From: Ascarosepion bandense
Taxonomy: Eukaryota > Mollusca > Cephalopoda > Sepiida > Sepiidae
Assembly: GCA_037127315.1 (NCBI GenBank)
Contig: JBBBDQ010001276.1
Span: 1 to 64,000 of the forward strand
Length of the DNA stretch: 64,000 nt
Reading direction: 5' to 3'
In this document: positions 55,892-64,000 of the stretch, one piece after another
Layout: the number at the start of each line of letters is the position of its first letter
How positions within the stretch are numbered: the first letter of the stretch is position 1
Notes under the pieces: model-generated
Database searches by the model: none
Seen by the model: the letters and a program-made list of their open reading frames with translations, nothing else
What the model was told of the DNA's origin: nothing
Translations under genes and position numbers: made by a program

Positions 55892-56113
55892 CCCTCTAGG
55901 GCCATTCGTATCATATTTGATACAGTATGAAAACAAGCCTTGAAAGAAATATTTTCCTGAAAAATTTTTTAAGAGAAATATTTTATAAATTTCAAATGAA
56001 AGCAGTACTGACTGCTCAGTCAATGAATACCAAATGTTTCCTTATAGGGAAATACCAAATGTTTCCTTATAGGGAAATACTGTATCAAATATGATACGAA
56101 TGGCCCTAGAGGG
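55660..56113. mobile_element. piggyBac-like MITE nested in the hAT copy
   Basis: Flanked by TTAA (55656-55659, 56114-56117). Ends CCCTCTAGGGCCATTCGTAT and the inverse ATACGAATGGCCCTAGAGGG, with inner TGATACAGTA/TACTGTATCA also inverted. TTAA targets and CCC-type ends fit piggyBac. The empty site exists in hAT copy 1 at 7787-7790. Confidence 0.85.
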
Positions 56114-56550
56114 TTAAAGGTGTAATATTTTTTTAACAAAATTTCCGTCAGATATTTTCTTTTTTTCATGCCTTAGGAACCTGTTTTTTATCGGATTGAG
56201 AAAGAGGTTAAATACTTTCTGTAACTCCAAAATTATTCACTCCCTGGTGATAGCAGCTTATTTTATTCCTACAGTAAAATAAAGATTATTTGTTAAATGT
56301 AATTGTATTTTTCTTTTTTCTTTTTTTTTTTTTTTTGTTATTCCCGTAGTAAAATAAGTTATATTGTTTAAATACAATTAAATTGTACTGAATCCTTGTT
56401 CTCTTCAAACATGTAGAAAATTTATTCACATATTTAATAAGATGGTTCTCCTCCATGACACTGGAGCCATAGCTGTTTGACCCTCCTCCATGACTCTACA
56501 TAGCATTTTGGCCCTCACTCTCCAAAAGGTTGCCGACCCCTGTTCTATAC

Positions 56551-57208
56551 GTAACAAACAAAAAAAAAATAAAGTCACTCAGTTTTTTTTTTTCATGGTA
56601 ATTATTTATTCAAAAGGCAGAAAAACATGAGTTTTATTTTTATTTTTTAAATATTGTTTCAAAGCCCATTTAAATAATTCAGTTTCAAAGAACATTTGAA
56701 ATTTGAGAAAGAAAAGTCTCACTGAAAATTTTTCTTGCTTAGGGAAAATCGTGGAGGAGAGAATGAAGGATTCTGGGGAGGGTGAAAAATTAGCGGCTTT
56801 TTAAATATTTTAATCTACATAAATACTTTATTTTGTTGATAAAATGTTAGCTTTAAAATCGAATTGACTACAGAGTTAATTTTAATTTAATAACCCTTCA
56901 ATTTAAAAATTAAAAACAAAATTAAAATGAACTTATATGGTTCAAAAGTATAAATGTCCACACATAGGAAATCATATTTAAAAAAACAGACGAAACAAAT
57001 ATTAATTGAATTAATTATAGTCACTGATTATAATTAAATTTATAATTAATCTTAGGATTAAAATGAATATAAAATTAATTATAATCATTATTTAATTCCA
57101 ATTAAATTGAAAAAGCCAACAAATATTTTAATTCTTCAATCTCTTTCGACAAGGAAGTCCACAAACAATTCTGTATTCATTTAAATTGAATGTATGGTTG
57201 AGAAATGG

Positions 57209-57209
<1 letters not shown>
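56551..57209. other. Unassigned AT-rich region
   Basis: No gene or element recognised. Confidence 0.45.
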
Positions 57210-57266
<57 letters not shown>

Positions 57267-57653
57267 CGAAGTCAAGCGATTACTCGACCATGGTTTCAAC
57301 CTTTCGGTATCTTCACGCTTTTTTTTTTTTTATATCAACTTAATTTTTAACGTTTTTTTTTTTTAATAAATGCATCACAGAAACTTTTAGAACACAACTC
57401 ACAGTTCAAAATAAGGAAAAACGGTCAAGAATGTTAAACACTTTTATCCTGGTTTGTATAAAATATTTTACGATCATAAAAACCTGGATGAAAGTGTTTA
57501 ACATTCTTGACCGGCTCTTCCCTTATTTTAAACTTCCAGTTGCTTGTTCTGTTGTGCGTTTGAAAAATTTGTTGAGAATCAGTTGATATAAAACCCTTGA
57601 AGTCACGGACAGGTTGAAACCAAGGTTGCGTAATGGACTGACATCCGAATGAA

Positions 57654-57700
<47 letters not shown>
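57210..57700. repeat. Foldback element bracketed by (TA)n
   Basis: (TA)n at 57210-57260 and 57658-57700 enclose an inverted repeat of about 380 bp. The strongest arms are GGTCAAGAATGTTAAACACT (57423) and AGTGTTTAACATTCTTGACC (57495). Outer arms TGGTTTCAACCTTTCGG (about 57291) and AGGTTGAAACCAAGG (about 57620) also pair. A hammerhead-like string (GTGAAGATACCGAAAGGTTG + AAACC, minus strand) lies in the left arm. Confidence 0.75.
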
Positions 57701-57706
<6 letters not shown>

Positions 57707-58124
57707 ATGTCTTTATAATCATATATATTTGTTGGTAAAGTTGTGGCTATTTTTATCTTATATTTTAAAATTTTATTTACGAATCAAAACACAAGCTCCC
57801 CGCTCCATCCAAGATTTTTGATGGGCAACTGGAAATGTTCCCACAATGCCGCAGCTCAATATGGCCGCTGATCTCAACAAGAAAACCATAAATTGACGGA
57901 GGCCACAAAAAATAAAAATAAAAAAAAACGAGACGGGATAGGGATGGAGGGCCAAAGAATAAAAAGAAAAATTCAAAAAAGAAAAAAATAATCCGTCATT
58001 GATGTTTGTTGATTTAATTGATTGATTAATCATAATAATGACAAATCGAATTGCTTCTCTTTTTTGTTATTTTTTTTTTTCATTATACATATATTTTTAA
58101 TGGCTGTCTGACTTATTTTAATTG
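57701..58124. other. Downstream flank of the heat-shock gene
   Basis: Low-complexity A/T-rich sequence, probably intergenic. The minus-strand open frame at 57773-58033 is not conserved-looking. Confidence 0.4.
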
Positions 58125-58130
58125 TTTATT
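58125..58130 (-). promoter_or_regulatory. Candidate polyadenylation signal
   Basis: TTTATT on the plus strand, i.e. AATAAA on the minus strand, about 36 nt beyond the stop codon of the heat-shock gene. Confidence 0.5.
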
Positions 58131-58165
58131 ATTTTTGGCTTGAGGCTCAATATTGCTGGATAATT

Positions 58166-59107
58166 TCATGTCAGCGGAGAATCTGTGCGGAAAAGAGGAC
58201 TTCCGGTTCCCATATCTGCTTTGTACGTGGCCTCAATTAGCAGACGACCATTTTCAGTAAAGAAGGCTTTAACCGACATCGGATCAACATTATCCGGAAT
58301 TGTAGATTCTTTGCTCATATTACGAGTTGTCGTACGGTTTCCTATCTTCTCCTCCCGGCGCGCGGTAACTACCAATTTCCGATCCAAAGTTTTTACTGTT
58401 ATCTCCTCGGGTTTATAATCTTCAATATCAATCTCATCTTTGTATCTTCTTTCTTCTATAAGAGGACGTGACGGCGGAGTACACTGACCGGACGGCATCG
58501 GACTGGTCATCTGTGGCCCAAGTGGACTCCGAGCAGAGCCGTCTTTAAGGGCCCCGTAATCTGGGACTGGCAATGGGGCTTCGATACTCAAGATGCCATC
58601 ATTAGACATGGTACATTGAAGATTCATAGGGTCGATATCCTTCGGTATATTGACCGATCGGGAATATTCCCGAGACACTGAAGACCCACCGGATTTTGAT
58701 TCGTGTTTCGCATGAACCTGGATTTTATCAGCATCCATTTTGACGTTGACCTCTTCCGGTTTGAAGTCGCGCACGTCAAACCGGGCTTTAAATACAGGTT
58801 TTCCTTCGGCATCCTTCTCCACGGTACCAATAGCGTCTTCATAATCAATCCCTCCGCCAGTGATACCACCCCCAATGCTGCCGGCAGTGCTGGGGCTGCC
58901 CAAGCCGAAATCTTCACCGAGACGGCTAGAGATGCTGTCAAACTTACCGTTCGGTTTCAACGAAAAGAAGCCCTTGCGCATGTTTTCAACTTCGGATTCC
59001 CACTCTCGCCGACGTCGATCCATGTCTCTAGTCATGGATTCCCAAATTTTCGATTGGCGTTCTTCAAAACTTAAATCGTCCTTGAAAATTGGTATACGGG
59101 TAGACAT
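58166..59107 (-). CDS. Small heat-shock protein with two alpha-crystallin domains (p40-type)
   Basis: A 313-residue ATP-independent chaperone expected to bind unfolding proteins in the cytosol as oligomers. N-terminus 1-60 is charged (SKIWESMTRDMDRRRREWES). A glycine linker follows (about 77-88). First alpha-crystallin domain about 103-180: FKARFDVRDFKPEEVNVKMD, with VNIPKDIDP and the closing GILSIEAPLP. Proline/serine linker 181-218. Second domain about 219-296: DEIDIEDYKPEEITVKTLDR, STIPDNVDP and GRLLIEATYK. Two tandem domains in one chain, longer than the usual ~170-220-residue animal sHSP, is the arrangement of the p40/major egg antigen group of flatworms and other lophotrochozoans. The coding region is a single exon. 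The ATG at 59105-59107 is chosen because it follows a short leader and a strong splice acceptor at 59141-59143, implying an upstream 5' UTR exon not identified here. No frame damage; codon use is GC-richer than the flanks. Confidence 0.94.
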   Translation of the reverse strand: MSTRIPIFKDDLSFEERQSKIWESMTRDMDRRRREWESEVENMRKGFFSLKPNGKFDSISSRLGEDFGLGSPSTAGSIGGGITGGGIDYEDAIGTVEKDAEGKPVFKARFDVRDFKPEEVNVKMDADKIQVHAKHESKSGGSSVSREYSRSVNIPKDIDPMNLQCTMSNDGILSIEAPLPVPDYGALKDGSARSPLGPQMTSPMPSGQCTPPSRPLIEERRYKDEIDIEDYKPEEITVKTLDRKLVVTARREEKIGNRTTTRNMSKESTIPDNVDPMSVKAFFTENGRLLIEATYKADMGTGSPLFRTDSPLT

Positions 59108-59140
59108 CTTGGGCCGTTTTCTTTCAAGTTTTTAAAAGAT

Positions 59141-59160
59141 CTGCAAAAGAAAAAAAAGTA
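59141..59160 (-). promoter_or_regulatory. 3' splice site of a 5' UTR intron
   Basis: On the minus strand TACTTTTTTTCTTTTGCAG precedes the exon that carries the heat-shock ATG 33 nt further on. A polypyrimidine tract plus CAG is a strong acceptor. The donor and first exon are not found. Confidence 0.65.
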
Positions 59161-59208
59161 GTTAAAATCTAGAATAAAATTCAAATCATTTGCGTCAATT
59201 GTTAAATG

Positions 59209-59721
59209 CTAGCATCATAACCCGGCGTTGCCCGTGCAACTCAGAAGATTTTAGCAGTAGAAGATGTCAGTTTTTATTTTACATATTTTGTTTTTGTTTG
59301 AAAAAACACTTTTTTTTTTAAAATATTTCTTTTGTTTCAAAATTACGGGGAAAAATATTCACATTTTTTGTTGAATAAAAATTAAATATAAAGGCTCATT
59401 TAGTTTTTTTAATAAAAGATATTTTAGTCGTGTTTGACACATGTGCTTTGATTTCTGTGACGTAATTCAGCAACCATTTTAGATTTTAGATGTTTTACGT
59501 ATGTGTCGACCTGGCTTCCCTGTAGATATCTGTCCCTAGAAAGTTTGAATGGCGTAGCTTAAAAAATGTAGGCGTGCATAGGGAACAGTCACACACAGAC
59601 TCACAGATCGCCTTTTATATATATATGGACTAGAAAGTTTGAATGGCGTAGCTTAAAAAATGTAGGCGTGCATAGGGAACAGTCACACACAGACTCACAG
59701 ATCGCCTTTTATATATATAGA
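59209..59721 (-). mobile_element. Helitron family 2 with duplicated 5' end
   Basis: The 3' end on the minus strand is GCACGGGCAACGCCGGGTTA then TGATGCTAG. The 5' end (CACAGACTCACAGATCGCC complement) is present twice, at about 59545-59628 and 59632-59721, so the first ~85 bp are tandemly duplicated. It lies in the presumed intron or upstream region of the heat-shock gene. Confidence 0.85.
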
Positions 59722-60030
59722 CTAAAAATAGAAATAAAAATCCGGTGTTGATCATATCTTTCTGATACTAAAATCAATTATTTATTGACCCATCTTATAG
59801 ATTGTAGATTTCTGCTGATATCTCATTAATATTCCATTTGTATTGTGGGTCATTGTAACAGAATGTGTACCTTATACGGGTTTGAAAAACCCCATTAAAA
59901 CATTATTATGTTATTTAGCTATTACTTTTTGGTAATAAATTGTCATTAATTTTGTTCTAGTCTTTTATAGAGCTAGATTTGTTTTAGCAACACGCTAACG
60001 CGTATTGAAATCCTCGCAATATTTAGCATA
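59722..60030. other. Unassigned region
   Basis: Nothing recognised. Confidence 0.4.
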
Positions 60031-60104
60031 TCACTCAATAAGTCCAAGGCCTAACTAATAAAGCAACAAGTGTTAGGCAGAATTCGATGTTTTTCATCAA
60101 CGTA

Positions 60105-60412
60105 TGTGCGCTGTGGTCCAGTGGATATCGGCTCGGAACGAGAAACCAGGGAGCCGAGTTCGAATTCCAGCTGAATCCATTGTAATCACTTACGCGCAAA
60201 TACCCTTGGGAAAGGTATTAATCCGTCTCTTCCTTCCAGTTATGGGTTAAATAACAGGATAGATTGGGTTCTATAGCCTTGGCTGGCGATCAGTCTACCG
60301 TAGAAAGCAATAACAACCTACTGTGGGATAATCTTCTGCCCAGTCAGTCATGTCTCTTTCGAGACATGATCGCCCAAGTGTGTATCACGTATGGCACTTA
60401 ACTGACTGACTG
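60105..60412 (+). mobile_element. tRNA-SINE inserted in the mariner
   Basis: Full copy: CTGTGGTCCAGTGGATATCG (A box), AGTTCGAATTCC (B box) and the (CTGA)n tail, closely similar to 54495-54799. Confidence 0.92.
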
Positions 60413-61402
60413 AGTCTCCTTTTAGGGTGATAAACTGATTCCAACGCTTCTCTAACAAATCGATGCCTTTTTTTGTAGAATGCGTTGTATTTAGCCTCAA
60501 AATACGACCCAGTTTCCGATATCACTTCTTCGTTGGAGCAATATCTCTTTCCCGAGCTAATTTCTTTTGAGGTCTGCAAACAACCAGTCGTCGCTGGGGT
60601 GCAAAATCTGGAAAATAATGTGGATGCAGAAGCAATTCGTAGTACAATTCATGTAGTTTTGCCATCGTTGCGATTGACTTGTGACACGATGCGTTGTCTT
60701 GGTGAAAGATCACTTTTTCTTCTTCATTTCAAACGCACTAATAATGCTATATAATATTCGCTATTGATGGTTCTTCCTTTCTCAAGGTAATCGATGAACA
60801 AAATATCTTGCACATTCCGAAATACGGAGGCCAAAACCTTGCCTGCTGATGTTTGCATCATTGGTCGCTTTGAACAGCTTTCACCTGCTGTTGTCCACTC
60901 AGCCTACATGAGTCTGGAGTAAAGTGGTGGATCCATGTTTCAGTCATTGTCATATTTTCGTAAAAGCTCCTTCTTATTGCGTCGAAACAGTTGCAAACAA
61001 CGCTCTGTATCGTCGACGCGTTGTTGTTTTTAATCGACTGTAAGCAAACGCGGCACCCACTTTAAACACAGGTTTCTCATTGACAAATGTTCTTGCAAAA
61101 TAGTGAATACACTGCCTTCTGATATGTTTAACTCTTCCACTATCTCACGCAACTTCAATTTACGATCGACCAGAAGGAGTTTGTAGATTTTTTTCGTGTT
61201 TTCCGGGACAACTGCTGATTTTGATCGACCTAAGCGTTCAGCATCATTTGTGTCTGTACGACCGCATGTAAAATCAGCATAACCGTTGTTTCCGACGGAG
61301 CAGAGTCTGAATAACACTTATCCAGCCATTGCTTTGCTTAAACAGTATTTTCCCCATCAGAAAGCAATGCTTTATCAACACGCGAAATTCAGATTTTTCC
61401 AT
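60413..61402 (-). pseudogene. Mariner transposase, near full length, frameshifted
   Basis: Starts at ATG 61400-61402 (MEKSEFRVLIKHCFLMGK). Frames then shift: GRSKSAVVPENTKKIYKLLL, EELNISEGSVFTILQEHLSM, KWVPRLLTVD, and in the C-terminal half FHQDNASCHKSIATMAKLHE and HPHYFPDFAP. The D-D-W-L-F segment carrying the last catalytic aspartate lies in a neighbouring frame, just after a frameshift. REALESVYHPKRRL is near the end. Many breaks; inactive. Closest to the SETMAR/Hsmar-like mariner group by the HQDNA and LLTVD motifs. Confidence 0.85.
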
Positions 61403-61573
61403 TGTTTTGAAAATTTGCAACAGTAGCTTCACTTAACTATAATTTGCAAACTAATAATCCAATTGGGCCCAAATTTTGTCACGTGTCATTTGAAGGTTGG
61501 TACTTCATAAAAATCATATGGATTTTTTATTAGTGGCGCCATCTATATGTCAGACCCGGGACTTATTGAGTGA

Positions 61574-61957
61574 CTAGAAGTATAACCCGACGTTGCTCGA
61601 GTGTAATGAAAGCTTTAAAACTAATCCATGGTCCTGGAGCTCAGACTCTTTGGACGTTGGCAAGAAAGACTAAAAAGCAATAGTTGTTTCCAGTTAAAGC
61701 GAAACCGTGCACTGAAAGAAAAGTGAATGGATGTAAGATAAATTTTGATTTCCTGGTATCGATATCAAATAAGTTTTTTCGTCGTAAACTGAATTTTGAA
61801 GGTTAAATAAGTCCTCTGAGTAAATGGTATCATGGCTAAAACTAAGAACTACAATTATACTTACTTAGAGCCAAACCCGAAGCAAAAACTAAAAGAAAAG
61901 GGCTGAAAAAATACAGACATACAGGCAGGTAAACAGACACACACACAAACATCTTGC

Positions 61958-62008
<51 letters not shown>

Positions 62009-62275
62009 TCGATTTTCTGCACTATTGTAAGAACTGCAACCTTGAAACTTCTGAATATCGTTTGTTATGTCTTTGAGTGTATCAAATTTGATTAAAATCG
62101 GACCACTCCTTCTATAACCCGACTTTTTCGATTATCGATTTTCGATATTTATCGGGGGTACCTCGACACAAAACCTAGCTAAGAACAATCGCAGACGCTT
62201 ATATTACAACTGTGCAAATTTTCAAGAAAATCTGTTCAGCCGTTTTGGAGTCTATAGGTAACAGACACACACCAG

Positions 62276-62338
<63 letters not shown>

Positions 62339-62356
62339 CATTTATAAATGTGTTAG
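61574..62356 (-). mobile_element. Helitron family 1, long version
   Basis: The minus-strand 3' end reads ACTCGAGCAACGTCGGGTTA then CTTCTAG before TCACTCAATAAG of the mariner. The 5' end near 62356 is slightly degenerate. Internal (TA)n at 61962-62006 and (GA)n at 62289-62334. It contains the extra middle block seen at 53194-53915. Confidence 0.85.
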
Positions 62357-62511
62357 TCTTGTTGAATTTGTCACTTCTGTTCATGTCAAACTCTCCCTAA
62401 TGTATTTATATTTACACTGCTGATACTGAAAAGAAAAACATAAGACCCCCTACAGAAGGTAGCTGAAGAAAACAGAAAGAAAAGAACTACAAATAAACTA
62501 CAAGAAAACTG

Positions 62512-62920
62512 TATCCGGCATCAAGGGCCTCTCACTGGGGAGGTTGTGAGGAGCATGGAACCACCTCCTAATTCCTGTTGTTCTCAGATCCACCCTGACC
62601 CGGAGTGGTAGCACCTGTTAGGGTCCCAGCTATAGGCGAATAGTAAACCCCCAAACTGTGTTCAAAACTCTATGAAAGTATAAAACTAGACTTTTATAGA
62701 AAAATACACATTTTTGAAGGAAAAACTTATCAGTAAAACATTTTTAATACGAAACTAAAAAACATTTTATGTTTTCTAAAATAAAAAAGAATAAATACAA
62801 AAAAATCAACCTTCACACTATAACCGAACATTATGAAACAAATTCCTTAAAACCCCACCTTTTCGACATTATATAATCCACAGAGGTGTTGAAAAGCCAT
62901 TAAACAAAACTCAAACTTAA
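62512..62920 (+). mobile_element. 409-bp retroposon-like insertion with 12-bp TSD
   Basis: Flanked by ACAAGAAAACTG at 62500-62511 and 62921-62932. It ends GAGGTGTTGAAAAGCCATTA + AACAAAACTC, similar to the tail motif near 17685 (GAGGTGTTGATATGCCATAA). No coding seen. Confidence 0.7.
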
Positions 62921-63002
62921 ACAAGAAAACTGAATACATGGTCCTCAGTAGAAAGAGGAGTCTAAAATGCCAACTACAGGCCAGAGATACTAAAATCGAT
63001 AC

Positions 63003-63070
63003 CGGATATAAAGTGGGTGATCAATTCCATATTACAATCAATACATAAACTGATCCCTCATTTTGTGGTC
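63003..63070. mobile_element. Small hairpin MITE
   Basis: CGGATATAAAGTGGGTGATC ... ACTGATCCCTCATTTTGTGG; same family as 6794-6862. Confidence 0.6.
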
Positions 63071-63663
63071 AAAAGTTTCTATACATTTATATTCCTGAGA
63101 TCCAAAATCACAAGGATGCATTCCAGAAGCTGAGCAGAGTATTAAGAGACAGGAAAATTTCACTGGAAACAAAGAAGAGAGTACTGGATTGTTATGGGAT
63201 GCCTGTTCTACAATATGACAGGGAATGCTGGACAATCTCTTCAAAGATGAGAGAGACATAAAGCAACCGAAATGTGGTTCTACAGAAGGATGCTGAGGAT
63301 ACCATATACCGAACATGTGATCAACAAGAAGGTTCTGGATAGGATGAAAACGAAAAGGAAACTAATATTTAACATTAGGACAAGACAGCTAAAGTTCCTG
63401 AGATATGTAATAAGGAAGGAGGGCTCGGAGAATCTGATACTCACAGATCAGAAAGAGAGACAAGGGAAAGCAACGCGTGACATACTTGATGGGCTTGAGT
63501 AAGTAGATGGCAGAGCGGGATTTGGGTGGGGTAACAGGAGAAAGTGTGTTAAGAGCCACTAAGGATAGGAAGATGTGGAGATCCACGACCGCCTAAGCCC
63601 TCAAGGGACACAGTACATTGAAGAACAACTACTATGCAATTTATTTTACCAGAATGAAATTTA

Positions 63664-63947
63664 TCAGTCAGTTGTCTTACTTGATACACGCTTGGGTGGT
63701 CATGTCTTTTTCGAGACATAACTGTCTAGGCGGAAGATTTTCCCACAGTAGAATACCGTTACTTTCTGCGGTAGAATGGTTGCCAACCAAGTCTATAGAA
63801 CCCAATCTGTCTTGCTATTTGACCCATAGTTAGAGGGAGAAAAGATGGATTAATATTTTTCCCAAGGGTATTAGTGCGTAAGTGGATGAAACTAATTCGA
63901 CTGGAATTCAAAATCGGCTCGCCGATTTCTCTCCTCGAGCCGATATC
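63664..63947 (-). mobile_element. tRNA-SINE, 5' truncated
   Basis: Complement of the SINE from tail (TCAGTCAGTT) to just before the A box (CTCGAGCCGATATC). It breaks exactly where the next SINE begins. Confidence 0.85.
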
Positions 63948-64000
63948 AGTCAGTTAAGTGCCATACGTGATAAACGCTCGAGCGATCATGTCTCGGAAGA
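63948..64000 (-). mobile_element. tRNA-SINE, cut by the window end
   Basis: AGTCAGTTAAGTGCCATACG then CGCTCGAGCGATCATGTCTC, the SINE 3' end, in tandem with the previous copy. Confidence 0.8.

Larger units (their letters stand above)
55332..56542 (-). mobile_element. hAT-type MITE, copy 2
   Basis: Perfect 8-bp target duplication TTCTATAC at 55324-55331 and 56543-56550. Ends CAGCGGTCGGCAACCCCCG and TTGCCGACCCCTG. Homologous to 7587-8259 but carries an internal piggyBac-like MITE. The name and class rest on the ends and the TSD length; no transposase is present. Confidence 0.92.
60031..61573 (-). mobile_element. Mariner with SINE and Helitron insertions
   Basis: Ends TCACTCAATAAGTCC (60031) and, inverted, GGACTTATTGAGTGA (to 61573). 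TA precedes the left end. A SINE occupies 60105-60412 and a Helitron abuts the right end at 61574. Confidence 0.8.
62430..63630 (+). pseudogene. LINE family 2 RT relic with insertions
   Basis: Begins in the PPTEGS-type segment (equivalent of 40140), is interrupted at 62512-62920, and continues with GCCAACTACAGGCCAGAGAT. Later FYRRMLRIPYTEHVINKKVL, RMKTKRKLIFNIRTRQLKFL and the C-terminal part appear. The hairpin MITE at 63003-63070 is a second interruption. Confidence 0.8.

Noticed and set aside
58185..59135. Overlapping frames opposite and within the heat-shock coding region
   Set aside because: Antisense or shifted shadows of a clearly conserved protein.

Overview
The window is eukaryotic (metazoan) DNA, AT-rich, and almost entirely repetitive. 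The only convincing host protein gene is a single-exon coding region at 58166-59107 (minus) for a small heat-shock protein with two alpha-crystallin domains, the 'p40 / major egg antigen' architecture known from flatworms and other lophotrochozoans. That gene, the 5S rRNA sequence type (...CACGTTGAA...ACACCGG...) and the mix of tRNA-derived SINEs, RT-bearing LINEs, Penelope-like elements, Helitrons, mariners and long (TA)n/(TG)n tracts point to a lophotrochozoan, plausibly a mollusc. The species cannot be fixed from the sequence alone.

Layout. 1-5860: a 137-bp satellite array of about 42 copies. 5.9-15.4 kb: LINE fragments, a hAT MITE, Helitron remnants, and several mariner relics, one with a ~29-copy array of its own terminal repeat. 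15394-17382: sixteen head-to-tail 5S rRNA genes separated by almost nothing but the T-run terminator, the last fused directly to a tRNA-SINE body. 17.4-40.8 kb: nested LINEs, SINEs, mariners and Penelope-like elements with GIY-YIG endonuclease and hammerhead-like motifs. 40.8-51.5 kb: a 10-kb array built on a ~40-bp monomer, part of it organised as a 120/121-bp trimeric higher-order repeat with a 1,150-bp duplication, and interrupted by Helitrons and a tRNA-headed element. 51.8-64 kb: more Helitrons, foldback elements, a hAT MITE carrying a piggyBac-like MITE, the heat-shock gene, a mariner carrying a SINE, a LINE with a 12-bp-TSD insertion, and SINEs.

Two themes stand out. First, ends of unrelated transposons (three mariner families, a hAT MITE, a piggyBac MITE, a Helitron, a LINE 3' tail) have repeatedly been multiplied into local tandem arrays. 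Second, nested insertions give clean empty sites or target duplications (hAT 8 bp, TTAA, Helitron A|T, 9-bp and 12-bp TSDs), so much of the insertion order can be read directly. Functional cooperation between genes cannot be inferred; apart from the heat-shock gene and perhaps the 5S genes, everything looks like parasitic or structural DNA.
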